Assembly (NCBI GenBank): GCA_035048485.1 | Contig: CM068587.1 | Span: 33,527,001 to 33,591,000, forward strand | DNA: 64,000 nucleotides | Reading direction: 5' to 3' | DNA from: Pteria penguin | Taxonomy: Eukaryota; Mollusca; Bivalvia; Pterioida; Pteriidae | Notes under the pieces: model-generated | What the model was told of the DNA's origin: nothing | The model's input: the letters and a program-made list of their open reading frames with translations, nothing else | Database searches by the model: none | Position numbers and translations under genes: made by a program | Shown here: positions 56,490 to 64,000 of the stretch, in pieces | Layout of the letters: each line of letters begins with the position of its first letter | How positions within the stretch are numbered: position 1 is the stretch's first letter

Positions 56490-57282
56490 TTCACGGAAAT
56501 GGATTTTTTTTATGTTTTTCTCGACTTACTTTTTGAGTTTTTTTTACTTTTTCCTGATTTCGATGATTTTTTACTTTAACCTTTGGTGACTTTATTTTGC
56601 TTCTTATTCCCTTTGCAGTGTTGAGCTCGTAAAAAAGTTCCCCGCGGAGGGTTTGACTTAAGTGTTATTATACCTTTTTTCCTGGTGTTATGTGGCTGTG
56701 ACACTTTCTTCACAGTGTTTGTTCACATTTATGTATAAATACAGTGCTGAATTATATTTGTTTCGTCTGTATGTAAGGGCATTCACGGCGGGTGTGGCTA
56801 GCCAAACTGGAGACGCTCACTCCTCCCGGGCACCTGGTCTCACCCCTGAATTTCGGGGGTCCGTGAATGTCCACTGTGATACATTGTTGTTAGTGTCATA
56901 GTCATGTGACACCAGTTACTTTCGTATTTTACATTACTCTTGACGATCTGCTTTTGTCGGACTTTATTGGATAAATGAGTGTCACCGTCTTGATTTTTTC
57001 TTTTTAAAGAACTTGATCGTTTAATTTCACTTTTGGCTTGATCTACAGTTTGCTGTACGGGAGAAACTAATTCTAAATCTATATCAGAAGTTTGTGTTTC
57101 TGTACATGTCCTGGTATAGATATGATGAATTTTGAAGAATTTCCAGATATGTTTCCACCTCTTTGTTTTAATCCTTTAGATACATGTATGTTGTAGGAAT
57201 TTTATTTTCCCATTCCAACATCTTTATAATATTTAATCCAATTTTCCACAATAGGTATGTAAAGTTTTGAAACATCCATCAT
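56490..57282 (-). pseudogene. Polinton basic, probably processed virion protein
   Basis: From ATG at 57282 the frame reads DVSKLYIPIVENWIKYY and stops at a TAA soon after. A continuing frame has GLKQRGGNISGNSSKF, in which a Gly-Gly pair could be a cysteine-protease processing site of adenovirus type. Past about 57085 come IKRSSSLKRKN and, beyond the inserted fragment, RSKIKSPKVKVKN with more Lys/Arg, ending near 56490. A short acidic/aromatic start, a Gly-Gly site and a long basic tail are the layout of precursor virion proteins in adenovirus-like elements; the role is inference. It lies between the 57320-57715 gene and the capsid gene. Confidence 0.5.
56640..56960 (+). mobile_element. Fragment of a diverged Naiad 3' end
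   Basis: The sequence 'ggcgggtgtggctagccaaactgg', 'cactcctcccgggcacctggtctca' and 'ggtccgtgaatgtcc' parallels 'gacgggtgttgctagcaagcagg', 'ctccccgggcacctgatctca' and 'ggttcacatatgc' of the PLE2 pseudo-LTR. It splits the basic protein gene at 56490-57282. Confidence 0.65.
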
Positions 57283-57319
57283 ATAATTAAGACGGTTCTA
57301 TTGATAAAGGGATATGAAC

Positions 57320-57715
57320 GAAAATGAAGTGTTACCGCCTATGAATTTTGCAAAAATGTGGCTAATTCACCTTTTTTATTTGTTATATAAAACTCGGTAT
57401 CTCTTATTTCAGATTTATTCACGGGTATATATTGAAAATTTACAAATTCTTGAGTCCACTTTCCTGTTCTGTATGATTTCACCATTCGCAGAAGATTATC
57501 CTTTTCACCGTCTAATATGGATTTACTGCATATATCACTGTGTATGTATGAATTATAACTATTTTTTTTTACGTTTCTGACGTGTATAGATCTACTATAG
57601 CTACTTTCCAATTTCCATTTAATCGAAGTGCAGATTGTAAGTGTGTTTTAAAATGAAACGGTTTATTTTGGGGGAAATATTCTACACTGTGATCACTGTT
57701 CATGGTGACATAAAA
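57320..57715 (-). pseudogene. Polinton capsid-associated protein (MSFYVT type)
   Basis: The start MSFYVTMNSDHSVEYFPQNK and then ALRLNGNWKVAIVDL is the N-terminus of a conserved Polinton protein that I recognise from its motif but cannot name securely; it accompanies capsid genes. A second frame, 57611-57339, carries the C-terminal part (VNKSEIRDTEFYITNKKGEL) and breaks at TAG before a final TLHFR. Frameshift near 57600. Directly downstream of the integrase, same strand. Confidence 0.55.
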
Positions 57716-57767
57716 CGACATCTTGCTATAGCTCCTTTGATTCTTTGAATTCTTTTTCATTAATCCA

Positions 57768-58844
57768 TTAATTATATTTGTCAGGCCAGCCCTCAAACTT
57801 TACCAACCATTCAGTTTTCCCCAATCTTCTACGTTTACGAATTTTCTTTTCAATATACCACAAAGTTTTACCACGTTGTATAAGTTGTAGTTCAGATTCA
57901 TAAAAATTTCCCTTAATTGGTTCATTCAAGACATCAATGAGTTGGTAAATAGGGATATTTTGTTTTAGAAATCTTCTTTGCACTTTAAACATCTCAGACG
58001 ACCATTGCTGCTGATATGAACGATTAAAAACCTGTTTGATATATGAAATACGCACCAAATTTCCTAATTGAACTTTAACCCTTCTAGGTGCTAGTTTTCT
58101 TTTTATTTGTTTTGATTTTTCTCGTAAATACATATAAGCAAATAGATCTGCCTCGTTCTTTCTTGTAACATCTTTTGGTGGAATTCCATTAAGGGATGAG
58201 TGAGGTGTGGAGTTATACGAATCAAATAATTTTTGTAGGACTTCAATGTATTTATATGATCTTTCCTTTGTGAAATAACGGTATAATCGTGTTTTCAAAG
58301 TTTTGATTACTCGTTCAGCATAATTAGCTTTAGTTTCATTTTGTGATGTAAAATAATAGATGTCATTATCTTCACACCATTTCTTAAACCATTGATTATT
58401 AAATTCTTTATCACTTTGTATCTTTTTAGGAATTGACATTCCACGTGCAACCAATCTTTTAAATGCGTCTAATACAGCTTTTCCTGTTTTCTGTTTTACA
58501 GGTTCACCCCAGAGAAACCGACTGAACACATCTATTACAATCAATAAGAATCTAACATGGTTGTTGTATTGTGAAATGTTGGATACATCCGCCAAGTCTA
58601 CATCATAGTGAATTGCAGAACCTTCTACTTCAGCTCTTGCACCTCTGTTAGGTTTTTGAGTTGGTTTTGTTAAACTATAACTGTCAAGACTTTGACGATA
58701 CTTTCGTATTTTGTTTAATCCGATGATGTGAATACATTGAGATTTGAGTACTGCCAACACTTTTAAAGGACTTGCATATGCACCGCCAAGATTAAGGTTG
58801 TAATAAACATCTCGAATCGTTTGTTTTTCCTGCTCCGATACCAT
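57768..58844 (-). CDS. Polinton integrase with C-terminal chromodomain
   Basis: A 358-residue protein from ATG at 58844. It joins element ends to target DNA. Residues 1-60 form the N-terminal part (SPLKVLAVLKSQ). The retroviral-type catalytic core follows: first Asp in HYDVDLADV (about 80), RFLLIVIDVFSRFLWGE (about 99-115), second Asp in IQSDKEFNNQWF (about 144), and Glu in NYAERVIKTLKTRLYRY (about 176). Counting gives about 31 residues between the second Asp and the Glu. The end WYIEKKIRKRRRLGKTEWLV and KFEGWPDKYN is a chromodomain start. A TAA at 57770-57768 stops it just before the final Trp-Ile of the domain; the frame stays open for about 12 further codons. This is the best preserved gene of the element. 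Confidence 0.9.
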   Translation of the reverse strand: MVSEQEKQTIRDVYYNLNLGGAYASPLKVLAVLKSQCIHIIGLNKIRKYRQSLDSYSLTKPTQKPNRGARAEVEGSAIHYDVDLADVSNISQYNNHVRFLLIVIDVFSRFLWGEPVKQKTGKAVLDAFKRLVARGMSIPKKIQSDKEFNNQWFKKWCEDNDIYYFTSQNETKANYAERVIKTLKTRLYRYFTKERSYKYIEVLQKLFDSYNSTPHSSLNGIPPKDVTRKNEADLFAYMYLREKSKQIKRKLAPRRVKVQLGNLVRISYIKQVFNRSYQQQWSSEMFKVQRRFLKQNIPIYQLIDVLNEPIKGNFYESELQLIQRGKTLWYIEKKIRKRRRLGKTEWLVKFEGWPDKYN

Positions 58845-59113
58845 TTTTAAATGTGTGAAGAAAAGTGAAAGACTTAGTTATATATATTTTTTATTTTAAT
58901 ATATTGAATGAATACATTTAAAATTATACATTGAATAAAATCATACATTGAATGAAATGTCTTATTATTTCACATTAGATAATACATAAAAAGTCAAACA
59001 TCTGACTCAACAATATGACAAATATCAAAACTCTAATGGATAAAAAACAATCGTTGTTCAATAGATAGAAGTTTTGATGTAAATTGGTATATAATCCTTT
59101 TCCAATTATCATT

Positions 59114-59373
59114 TTACAAACGTTTTTGTATGCAGCGAACACAGCTATTAAGAATTAACCAACATGTATATGATGAATCGAACGTCATTTGGATAAAAAC
59201 CAAAGTGTTCACATATTCTTCTTCTAGAATGTCATTTGTAAAATTAGCGTCAAGCATCTCTTTTATTGCCTTTGTTTGAAAATCACAATCTCGTAGAATT
59301 CTTTTTTTTTCAAGTTATTTGATAAAAGCACTTTGAATATTCCATCTGTTGAATGTTGACATCTGTGTTCCAT
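59114..59373 (-). pseudogene. Small Cys-containing Polinton ORF broken at an A9 run
   Basis: ATG at 59373 (MEHRCQHSTDGIF) is 10 nt after the stop of the upstream ORF. A run of nine A (about 59302-59310) puts the frame out; past it, the next frame reads EEEYVNTLVFIQMTF and ends SCVRCIQKRL. The run may be a real indel or a base-call error. Family unknown. Confidence 0.4.
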
Positions 59374-59382
59374 CTGAAAATT

Positions 59383-59715
59383 TTAAAACATACATGTATT
59401 CAGTTCTGTAGAATAAACTATATACGTATATTTCTTAATTTTATTAATATATTTCTTTTTCACATAGTCTTCATCTTTTAACAACGGTTCTTGCATTGTT
59501 GAGTGAATACTCTCGGTGGGAATTGAAGAACTAATCAATAAATCTTTCCATTTCCCCTCAATATCCAAATATGGTATTTGTGCTAATGCGGAGTCGAAAT
59601 AAGTATCAATTTTCTCTGAAGAAGACAACATTACACAGTCATGTCCGAGTTGATTTCCTTGCCCTTCCTCACAACCCGTACATACAAATTCAATTCTGAT
59701 GCATATGCCAGACAT
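59383..59715 (-). CDS. Polinton protein with Cys/His zinc-type motif
   Basis: 110 residues from ATG at 59715. Residues about 9-28 (EFVCTGCEEGQGNQLGHDCV) have a CxxC...HxC arrangement that may bind zinc. It lies immediately downstream of the BIR region on the same strand; a frame before its ATG (RVETHVRQEIEKK) suggests it is the C-terminal part of the same protein as the BIR domain. I do not recognise a function. It is intact from the ATG. Confidence 0.5.
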   Translation of the reverse strand: MSGICIRIEFVCTGCEEGQGNQLGHDCVMLSSSEKIDTYFDSALAQIPYLDIEGKWKDLLISSSIPTESIHSTMQEPLLKDEDYVKKKYINKIKKYTYIVYSTELNTCMF

Positions 59716-59719
59716 TAGA

Positions 59720-60136
59720 GATTGATAATTAATTTCCTATGTCTTTTTTTCTATCTCCTGCCTTACATGTGTTTCCACTCGTCTAGAAAAAGCATCTGCC
59801 TATTCAAGTCCATTGTCTGAACAATTATAGAATATTAAACTTGAATCATTTTCAGATAAATACAATGAGGCGACCATTTCTTATGCTCATAGTCAATGAT
59901 ATCATTAAAACGCCACTGCTTTAATGTAACACTACAAGCAAAGCAAGTGACTCGATTTCCATAACCTTCATAAAAAAATCCACTTTGGCTGAGCTGCTTT
60001 GGTTTTTGTTGTATTTGTTCTGGCCATCCTATAAACGTTTTAAACGCTCCTTACAGCCGATATATAATTGATACTTGGGCATAAAGACATATTCTGTTGT
60101 ATGTCTAACACAGTCAGTTTCAATATCATTCGACAT
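59720..60136 (-). pseudogene. BIR-domain (IAP-like) gene of the Polinton
   Basis: ATG at 60136 overlaps the stop region of the preceding ORF (60386-60126) by 11 nt. About 34 codons on, the frame shifts by one base near 60039, and then a BIR domain follows: TFIGWPEQ, LSQSGFFYEGYGNRVTCFAC, TLKQWRFND, DYEHKKWSPHC (60038-59862). The zinc ligands fit CX2CX16HX6C exactly, and the Trp-Pro, Gly-Phe-Phe-Tyr and Glu-His blocks are typical of inhibitor-of-apoptosis proteins. BIR domains bind caspases or similar partners. A TAA follows soon after, so this copy is broken. Confidence 0.8.
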
Positions 60137-60386
60137 TTTCAGGTCCCTTTAAAAATGAAGCCAATAGTTGTATACTCTCTGCTAGACTGTATAATTTGTT
60201 AAACACTTCTTCTGATATACTGGTTGTTTTATCTAAGTTCTTATAATAAAGTTTTATCTCACCTTTAGATTTCTTGATGGTAATTTCCTCAGTTAGACTA
60301 ACGCAACAGACGATTTTAGATGAACTTGATTTCAAAATGTGTAGATTTCCTTCTTTTTTCACTAAATCTATGTAGGCTTGTGCCAT
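60126..60386 (-). CDS. Right-terminal small ORF, possible PC4-like
   Basis: 86 residues from ATG at 60386. The core ITIKKSKGEIKLYYKNLDK followed by TSISEEVFNKLYSLAESI has the pattern strand, Gly turn, aromatic strand, then helix, close to PC4-type single-strand DNA-binding proteins and to the ORFs at 37994 and 43541. It is the first gene inside the right terminus and is read inward, with a TATA-like site 25-32 bp upstream. Intact. Function inferred. Confidence 0.5.
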   Translation of the reverse strand: MAQAYIDLVKKEGNLHILKSSSSKIVCCVSLTEEITIKKSKGEIKLYYKNLDKTTSISEEVFNKLYSLAESIQLLASFLKGPENVE

Positions 60387-60410
60387 AAATGATGAGATGA
60401 AACGTCGGTT

Positions 60411-60418
60411 TATATAAG
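60411..60418 (-). promoter_or_regulatory. TATA box of the right-terminal Polinton gene
   Basis: On the minus strand cttatata lies 25 nt before the ATG at 60386, in an otherwise short leader. A terminal gene promoter is expected here. Confidence 0.4.
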
Positions 60419-60498
60419 ATGTTAAGTGAATACAAAACCTGAGGCTTATTCATTTTGTAGCATAGATTGGAATGTACAAATTTACCTAATAAAGAAAA

Positions 60499-60618
60499 CT
60501 TGTGAGGATTTTTTAACCTCATGAGGCTCGTGTGGGCCTGTGGGGCTCGTGTAGGCTCGTGTGAGGCTCGTGAGTGGCAGCCCCCGCCCCCCCCCCCCCT
60601 CCTCAAGTTACATCTACT
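60499..60618 (-). repeat. Polinton right terminal inverted repeat
   Basis: Read from 60618 inward it matches the left terminus block for block: agtagatgtaa, G-run, ctgccactcac, repeated acgagcc units, cacacgagcctcatga, aatcctcacaag. The G-run (C-run on the plus strand, 60585-60600) is longer than in the left copy. Confidence 0.88.
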
Positions 60619-60775
60619 TCTGAGTTCCTCTCCAGCTGTGGGCCTTTCGGATGAGACAGTGTAAAACGAGGTCCCGTGGAACGTAAAAAAATACCCCTCA
60701 TTGCTTTGGGTTTAAATAACGGGATATTTCGAGAATCACTAGTCTCAACGGCTTCATATATTATATAAAGCATCC
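60619..60775 (+). mobile_element. SINE, right half, beyond the Polinton
   Basis: The sequence 'gggcctttcggatgagacagtgtaaaacgaggtcccgtggaacgta' and 'cctcattgctttgggt' continue the SINE that stops at 37440. Its beginning, tctgagttcctctcc, corresponds to the B-box region tccgggttcgactcc, next to the target duplication. Confidence 0.78.
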
Positions 60776-61084
60776 TTGTGACATGTAGTATCAAGAATAT
60801 TTAAAGGAATTTCACTGTGGAGTCAACCTTTGAGAAGACAAAGCTGCGGAACACCTCTTGTGGTTGGTAGGCTGTGCGCTAGAAAAGATTTCGTTTCTAT
60901 ATTGAATTTATGATAGAAGACATCTGACACAGTTGTATGGGAAAGGTCGTCGCGGACATACGAAGCATATAAAAGAAAAAAAAGCAAGCAAAAAGACATC
61001 ACAAAAATATTCGTCTGTAATGCAGTTAATGCGGTTAAGGGAATGCCAGTTGTTATCCAGTTAGTGTTGTCAAACATGTAAACA

Positions 61085-61170
61085 ATTTATATAAGTAAAC
61101 AAGAGAAAAAAAAAAACAAACAAACAAATCCAAAACAAAGCAAAAGAAAAAAAAGAAAAAAAAAACAACA
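61085..61170. repeat. A-rich simple sequence
   Basis: Runs of A interrupted by caaacaaac and gaaaaa, about 85 bp, directly before the 61175 repeat copy. Confidence 0.85.
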
Positions 61171-61174
61171 ACCT

Positions 61175-61590
61175 CGGTCCACCCTTTTGTTTTTATGACC
61201 AATCATATTTGATAAAACATGTAAAATGATACAAACCAGATAGTCTGTGCTAGGAAGCCTAGGACCATCGACAATATCCCTTACGATATGTACAAAACGT
61301 CCATTGGACGGGATTAGAGGTCAAATGTAAGATTCAGACCAAGATTACTTGGTCTAGGACCATCGAACTTGATACACATCCTACTGCTCTCAGAGGACGA
61401 CGCCAGATACTTTTCAAGCTTATGGGGCCAAAATCAACGTCACCTGTCAAACACTGTTAATAAACTCTGTTGACAAAATACACACCGAACCAGCTGGGAC
61501 AGAGAAGTAAATGTAATAGAAATACTGCTTTTGTAACAAGATGACAGAATCAGAAGTCGAGGTCATAAAAGACACAGATCTCGGATCCTC
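61175..61590. repeat. Uninterrupted copy of the repeat split by PLE1
   Basis: Its left part matches 24950-25212 and its right part matches 30480-30640. The join at about 61410-61440 ('tacttttcaagcttatggggccaaaatcaacgtc') is the empty-site equivalent of the PLE1 insertion point. Confidence 0.8.
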
Positions 61591-61854
61591 CTCTGATGAA
61601 TGACATAAAGGTTTCTCGAAGCCGTAGATCTATTAATTAACTAAATGTTAACTTTCAAAGTTTAGCACTAGAAGTAACGTTCTGTAGATACAACACAAAA
61701 AATGACCATTTACGTAGTATGAATTTAGTATTTTTATTACAAGTGAGAGAGTAAGCAATGAAATAAATTGTAACCGAAATGGTAAGTTCTGAAAGTTTAT
61801 ATCTTTGGTCGGTTATTTCAGCCCAAAACAAGCTGTGTTCGTGAAACACTAATG

Positions 61855-62100
61855 CCCCCGGCAGCACCAAAATTATTTTTAGCGTGAAGATAATCGTCAA
61901 GGTCAAAAGGTCATCGAACTTGGTGTCATTTGTCAGAAAGGGCTTCATTAGTTGAGTATGCATGTCAAATATGAAGTCTCTATGCCTCACGGTTCAAAAG
62001 TTATAGCCAAGGTTAAAGTTGACAACAGACAGACAAACAAACAGATAGGGCAGAAACAGTACTCAGTATGTCCCCGATCTATTGATCCGGGGACATAAAA
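61855..62100 (-). repeat. 'ctgtctgt' family repeat copy, reverse
   Basis: Contains 'gaagtctctatgcctcacggttcaaaagttatagcc' and 'caacagacagacaaacaaacagatagggcag', the inverse of the copy at 18165-18420. Confidence 0.65.
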
Positions 62101-64000
62101 ATGAAGGAGTACTGAGGTAGTGGTGATTGTCCTTCTTAATACAGAGGTCTCAATTACAGTAAGAGTTACCTCTCTTGTAAGATCCGTGTACATTCAACTA
62201 GCGACACTAGCCGCACGGGGACAATGTTATTATGCGGTAGGGCGATATATTCTACGGATTAAAAAGAATTAGTATATACAAGGTAAGTACATATTGTATT
62301 CACCTAGATTTCCTATATTGTCTCACATGTCAGTTGAATATTGGCAAAATTGGCGCAAATCACCGAGGTGTGAACAAGACTATCGGCAGACATCAAAGGC
62401 GCGCCGATACTGTACCTAAATTCTACTTTCATTTTCATATGAATCACACTATTTCTGCGTAATCGGTACAGATATTACGCACTGGGGCGTTTATATTTCA
62501 AAGTTTTTATTCTTGAGACGTAAATAATTAATTAGTTTTGAAGGAAGTACAGAAAATCGGCCACGAAACAAGCTGCTACATGCCTTTAACTTTGAGGCTT
62601 ACGGCAAGTAAAGTTCCATTGTACTTTTTGAAATTGACATAATTATGCTTCTCTGTTTGGTTGCTTGTTCACAGACTTGTATCAGATGTGATTTTTCATC
62701 ATTGTCCCATGTCATTGAAGTAGACAAATATACATGATGTACACCCTCTATCTTAACCTTAGTTGTATGAGATTGATGCTAGGAGGGGGAGGGGTTTCTT
62801 GTGATCAGTGAAGAAGCTGTGGACTTTTTAATGTGAAAATGTCAATAGAAGGAATAAGTTATACTGATAAAATGTTGAATTAGATAAGATTTCTCATTTA
62901 TATACATGTCACATTTAAAATGGTTTTGAAATTTGAATTTTATAACATGCAGTTTTAAAATGTAAGCGAATAGATCATGAATACGTCCAGTAAATTCAGA
63001 TATAATCAACATCCTTGTCCTAAGGAATATTGGGTCAGGAATTAACAATTTGCTGAATGCCATTCATAGGACATCACGCCTAAAGCCAAACAGAAGGAAA
63101 AAGTCTTTAGAACCTGTTTGTTTCACAATTCCCTTATATCCGTCTAAACCACAAATATATTTCATTGTGGGAAAAAAATGACCAAGCTGCAAACTAATGT
63201 TAGGAAAATTAAGCATTAATGTATGACAGCAGTGTGACAATAATGTAAATTCCACATATATCTGTTTCTACACATTCAAAAGTATAAACCCACCTAAAAT
63301 ATGGTCATAGTTGTATAGATTTATAACCATGATATATATCAATCTACATGTATATTGAACAAAAATATTAGATACAGGTAAATATATTGGTATTTGAGAA
63401 ATGTCTATTTCAGTAAGTATGCATCCAATATTGAAAAGGGAATATTGCAGTATTGACTGGTAAACATCATGCCATATGAAATTTTTTATTACCATTAGCC
63501 ACATTTCAACAGGATATGTATATATTGAAAAAGGAGAAACACATACTTGACATCTCTTTGTATGTTTCTGTCCCCCACTTCATACTTGATTTATTGGCTT
63601 TAATAGTTTAAGTTATCTATAGTCGACAAGAATGTTACCACAGTTAAGAGGTCAGACATGTTCAGGAGAAAAAATAGGTGTGGTGTTTTGTAAGAGATTT
63701 TGTTATTAATTAATTTATTTATGATGCATATATTTGTTCTTTTTCATGGAAGGTACATGTATGAAATCAAACTCGGTGCCTCTAATTTCTTGTTGATTTC
63801 AATAGCTCAATGAAGTCAGTTGATTGATCTATAAGGTGGAATTTCATGAAACGGCCACTTCTCTTGATTATTTCATTAGGGTTGCTAGATACTAAATCTG
63901 CAAACAAAATTTAATGTACATTAATAATGGGGAAAGAAACAATCTGGAATATCAAATCTAGGCTATATGTCAATCTAATTAATTATTTGTTATGAATTTT
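62101..64000. other. No gene recognised
   Basis: AT-rich intergenic sequence. Open frames are short and without domains. No repeat family shared with the rest of the window was noticed. Confidence 0.45.

Larger units (their letters stand above)
37441..60618. mobile_element. Polinton/Maverick DNA transposon, 23.2 kb, decayed and with nested insertions
   Basis: Polintons are self-synthesising, virus-like transposons with a protein-primed DNA polymerase, a retroviral-type integrase and capsid genes. This one has inverted termini of about 120 bp beginning AG, an integrase, a family B polymerase and capsid-like genes. The flanking hexamers tccgat (37435-37440) and tctgag (60619-60624) match at four of six positions and correspond to the tccggg of the interrupted SINE, fitting a diverged 6-bp target duplication. 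No packaging ATPase, protease or complete major capsid gene was recognised. Two Naiad insertions (PLE2, PLE3), a Naiad 3'-end fragment and several small inverted-repeat elements lie inside. Left-half genes read plus and right-half genes read minus. Confidence 0.9.

Overview
The window is animal nuclear DNA, most likely from a bivalve mollusc such as a clam. It is AT-rich, has no dense ORFs and no operons, has one large exon bounded by consensus GT-AG splice sites, long microsatellites, tRNA-derived SINEs, and several retroelement and DNA-transposon families nested in each other. I found no CRISPR array, no rRNA gene and no free-standing tRNA gene. The species call is inference. The best support is the Penelope-like elements of Naiad type (GIY-YIG domain before the reverse transcriptase, with in-frame TGA codons), a combination described from clams.

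Layout. 1-11.4 kb is intergenic: SINE copies, a dead mariner transposase and several copies of a 'ctgtctgtctgt ... aaaaactttaac ... gaccttgacc' repeat. At 11.46-13.89 kb lies the only good host-gene exon, an open stretch of about 810 codons coding for some 23 ankyrin repeats built as 66-residue dimers. 14-20 kb is again intergenic, with a SINE bearing perfect target-site duplications, (TTA)n, (AT)n and (TG)n tracts, a small inverted-repeat element, and a tandem array of roughly 110-165 bp units full of AGGTCA half-sites. 21.0-24.7 kb is a 5'-truncated, frameshifted LINE on the minus strand. 25.2-30.45 kb is a Naiad (PLE1, minus strand) inserted into another repeat, and itself split by a 1.5 kb DNA transposon with an 8-bp target duplication. 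31.6-37.4 kb holds small inverted-repeat elements, one decayed coding region of an uncharacterised family and microsatellites.

37,441-60,618 is a 23 kb Polinton (Maverick) DNA transposon, a virus-like element. It has about 120-bp terminal inverted repeats starting AG, and it sits inside a SINE whose two halves flank it. Its right half reads on the minus strand: a small PC4-like ORF, a BIR (inhibitor-of-apoptosis type) gene, small ORFs, an integrase with chromodomain, two or three capsid-associated genes, and a protein-primed family B DNA polymerase. Most of these carry frameshifts or stops; the integrase is nearly whole. Its left half reads on the plus strand and holds a membrane protein, PC4-like ORFs, a second integrase N-terminus, a Q/P-rich ORF and a BTB/Skp1-like ORF. 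A second Naiad (PLE2, 50.3-56.1 kb) with 400-bp pseudo-LTRs has inserted between the capsid and polymerase genes, and a third Naiad fragment (PLE3) lies at 41.4-43.0 kb. The last 3.4 kb is intergenic.

Most interesting points: (1) PLE1 has in-frame TGA codons where a related copy in this window has Cys codons, and one TGA is shared by two copies, which suggests selenocysteine; (2) the Polinton carries a BIR domain with an exact CX2CX16HX6C pattern; (3) the Polinton has an integrase start at both ends, pointing inward; (4) insertion events can be ordered step by step from target duplications and interrupted copies.
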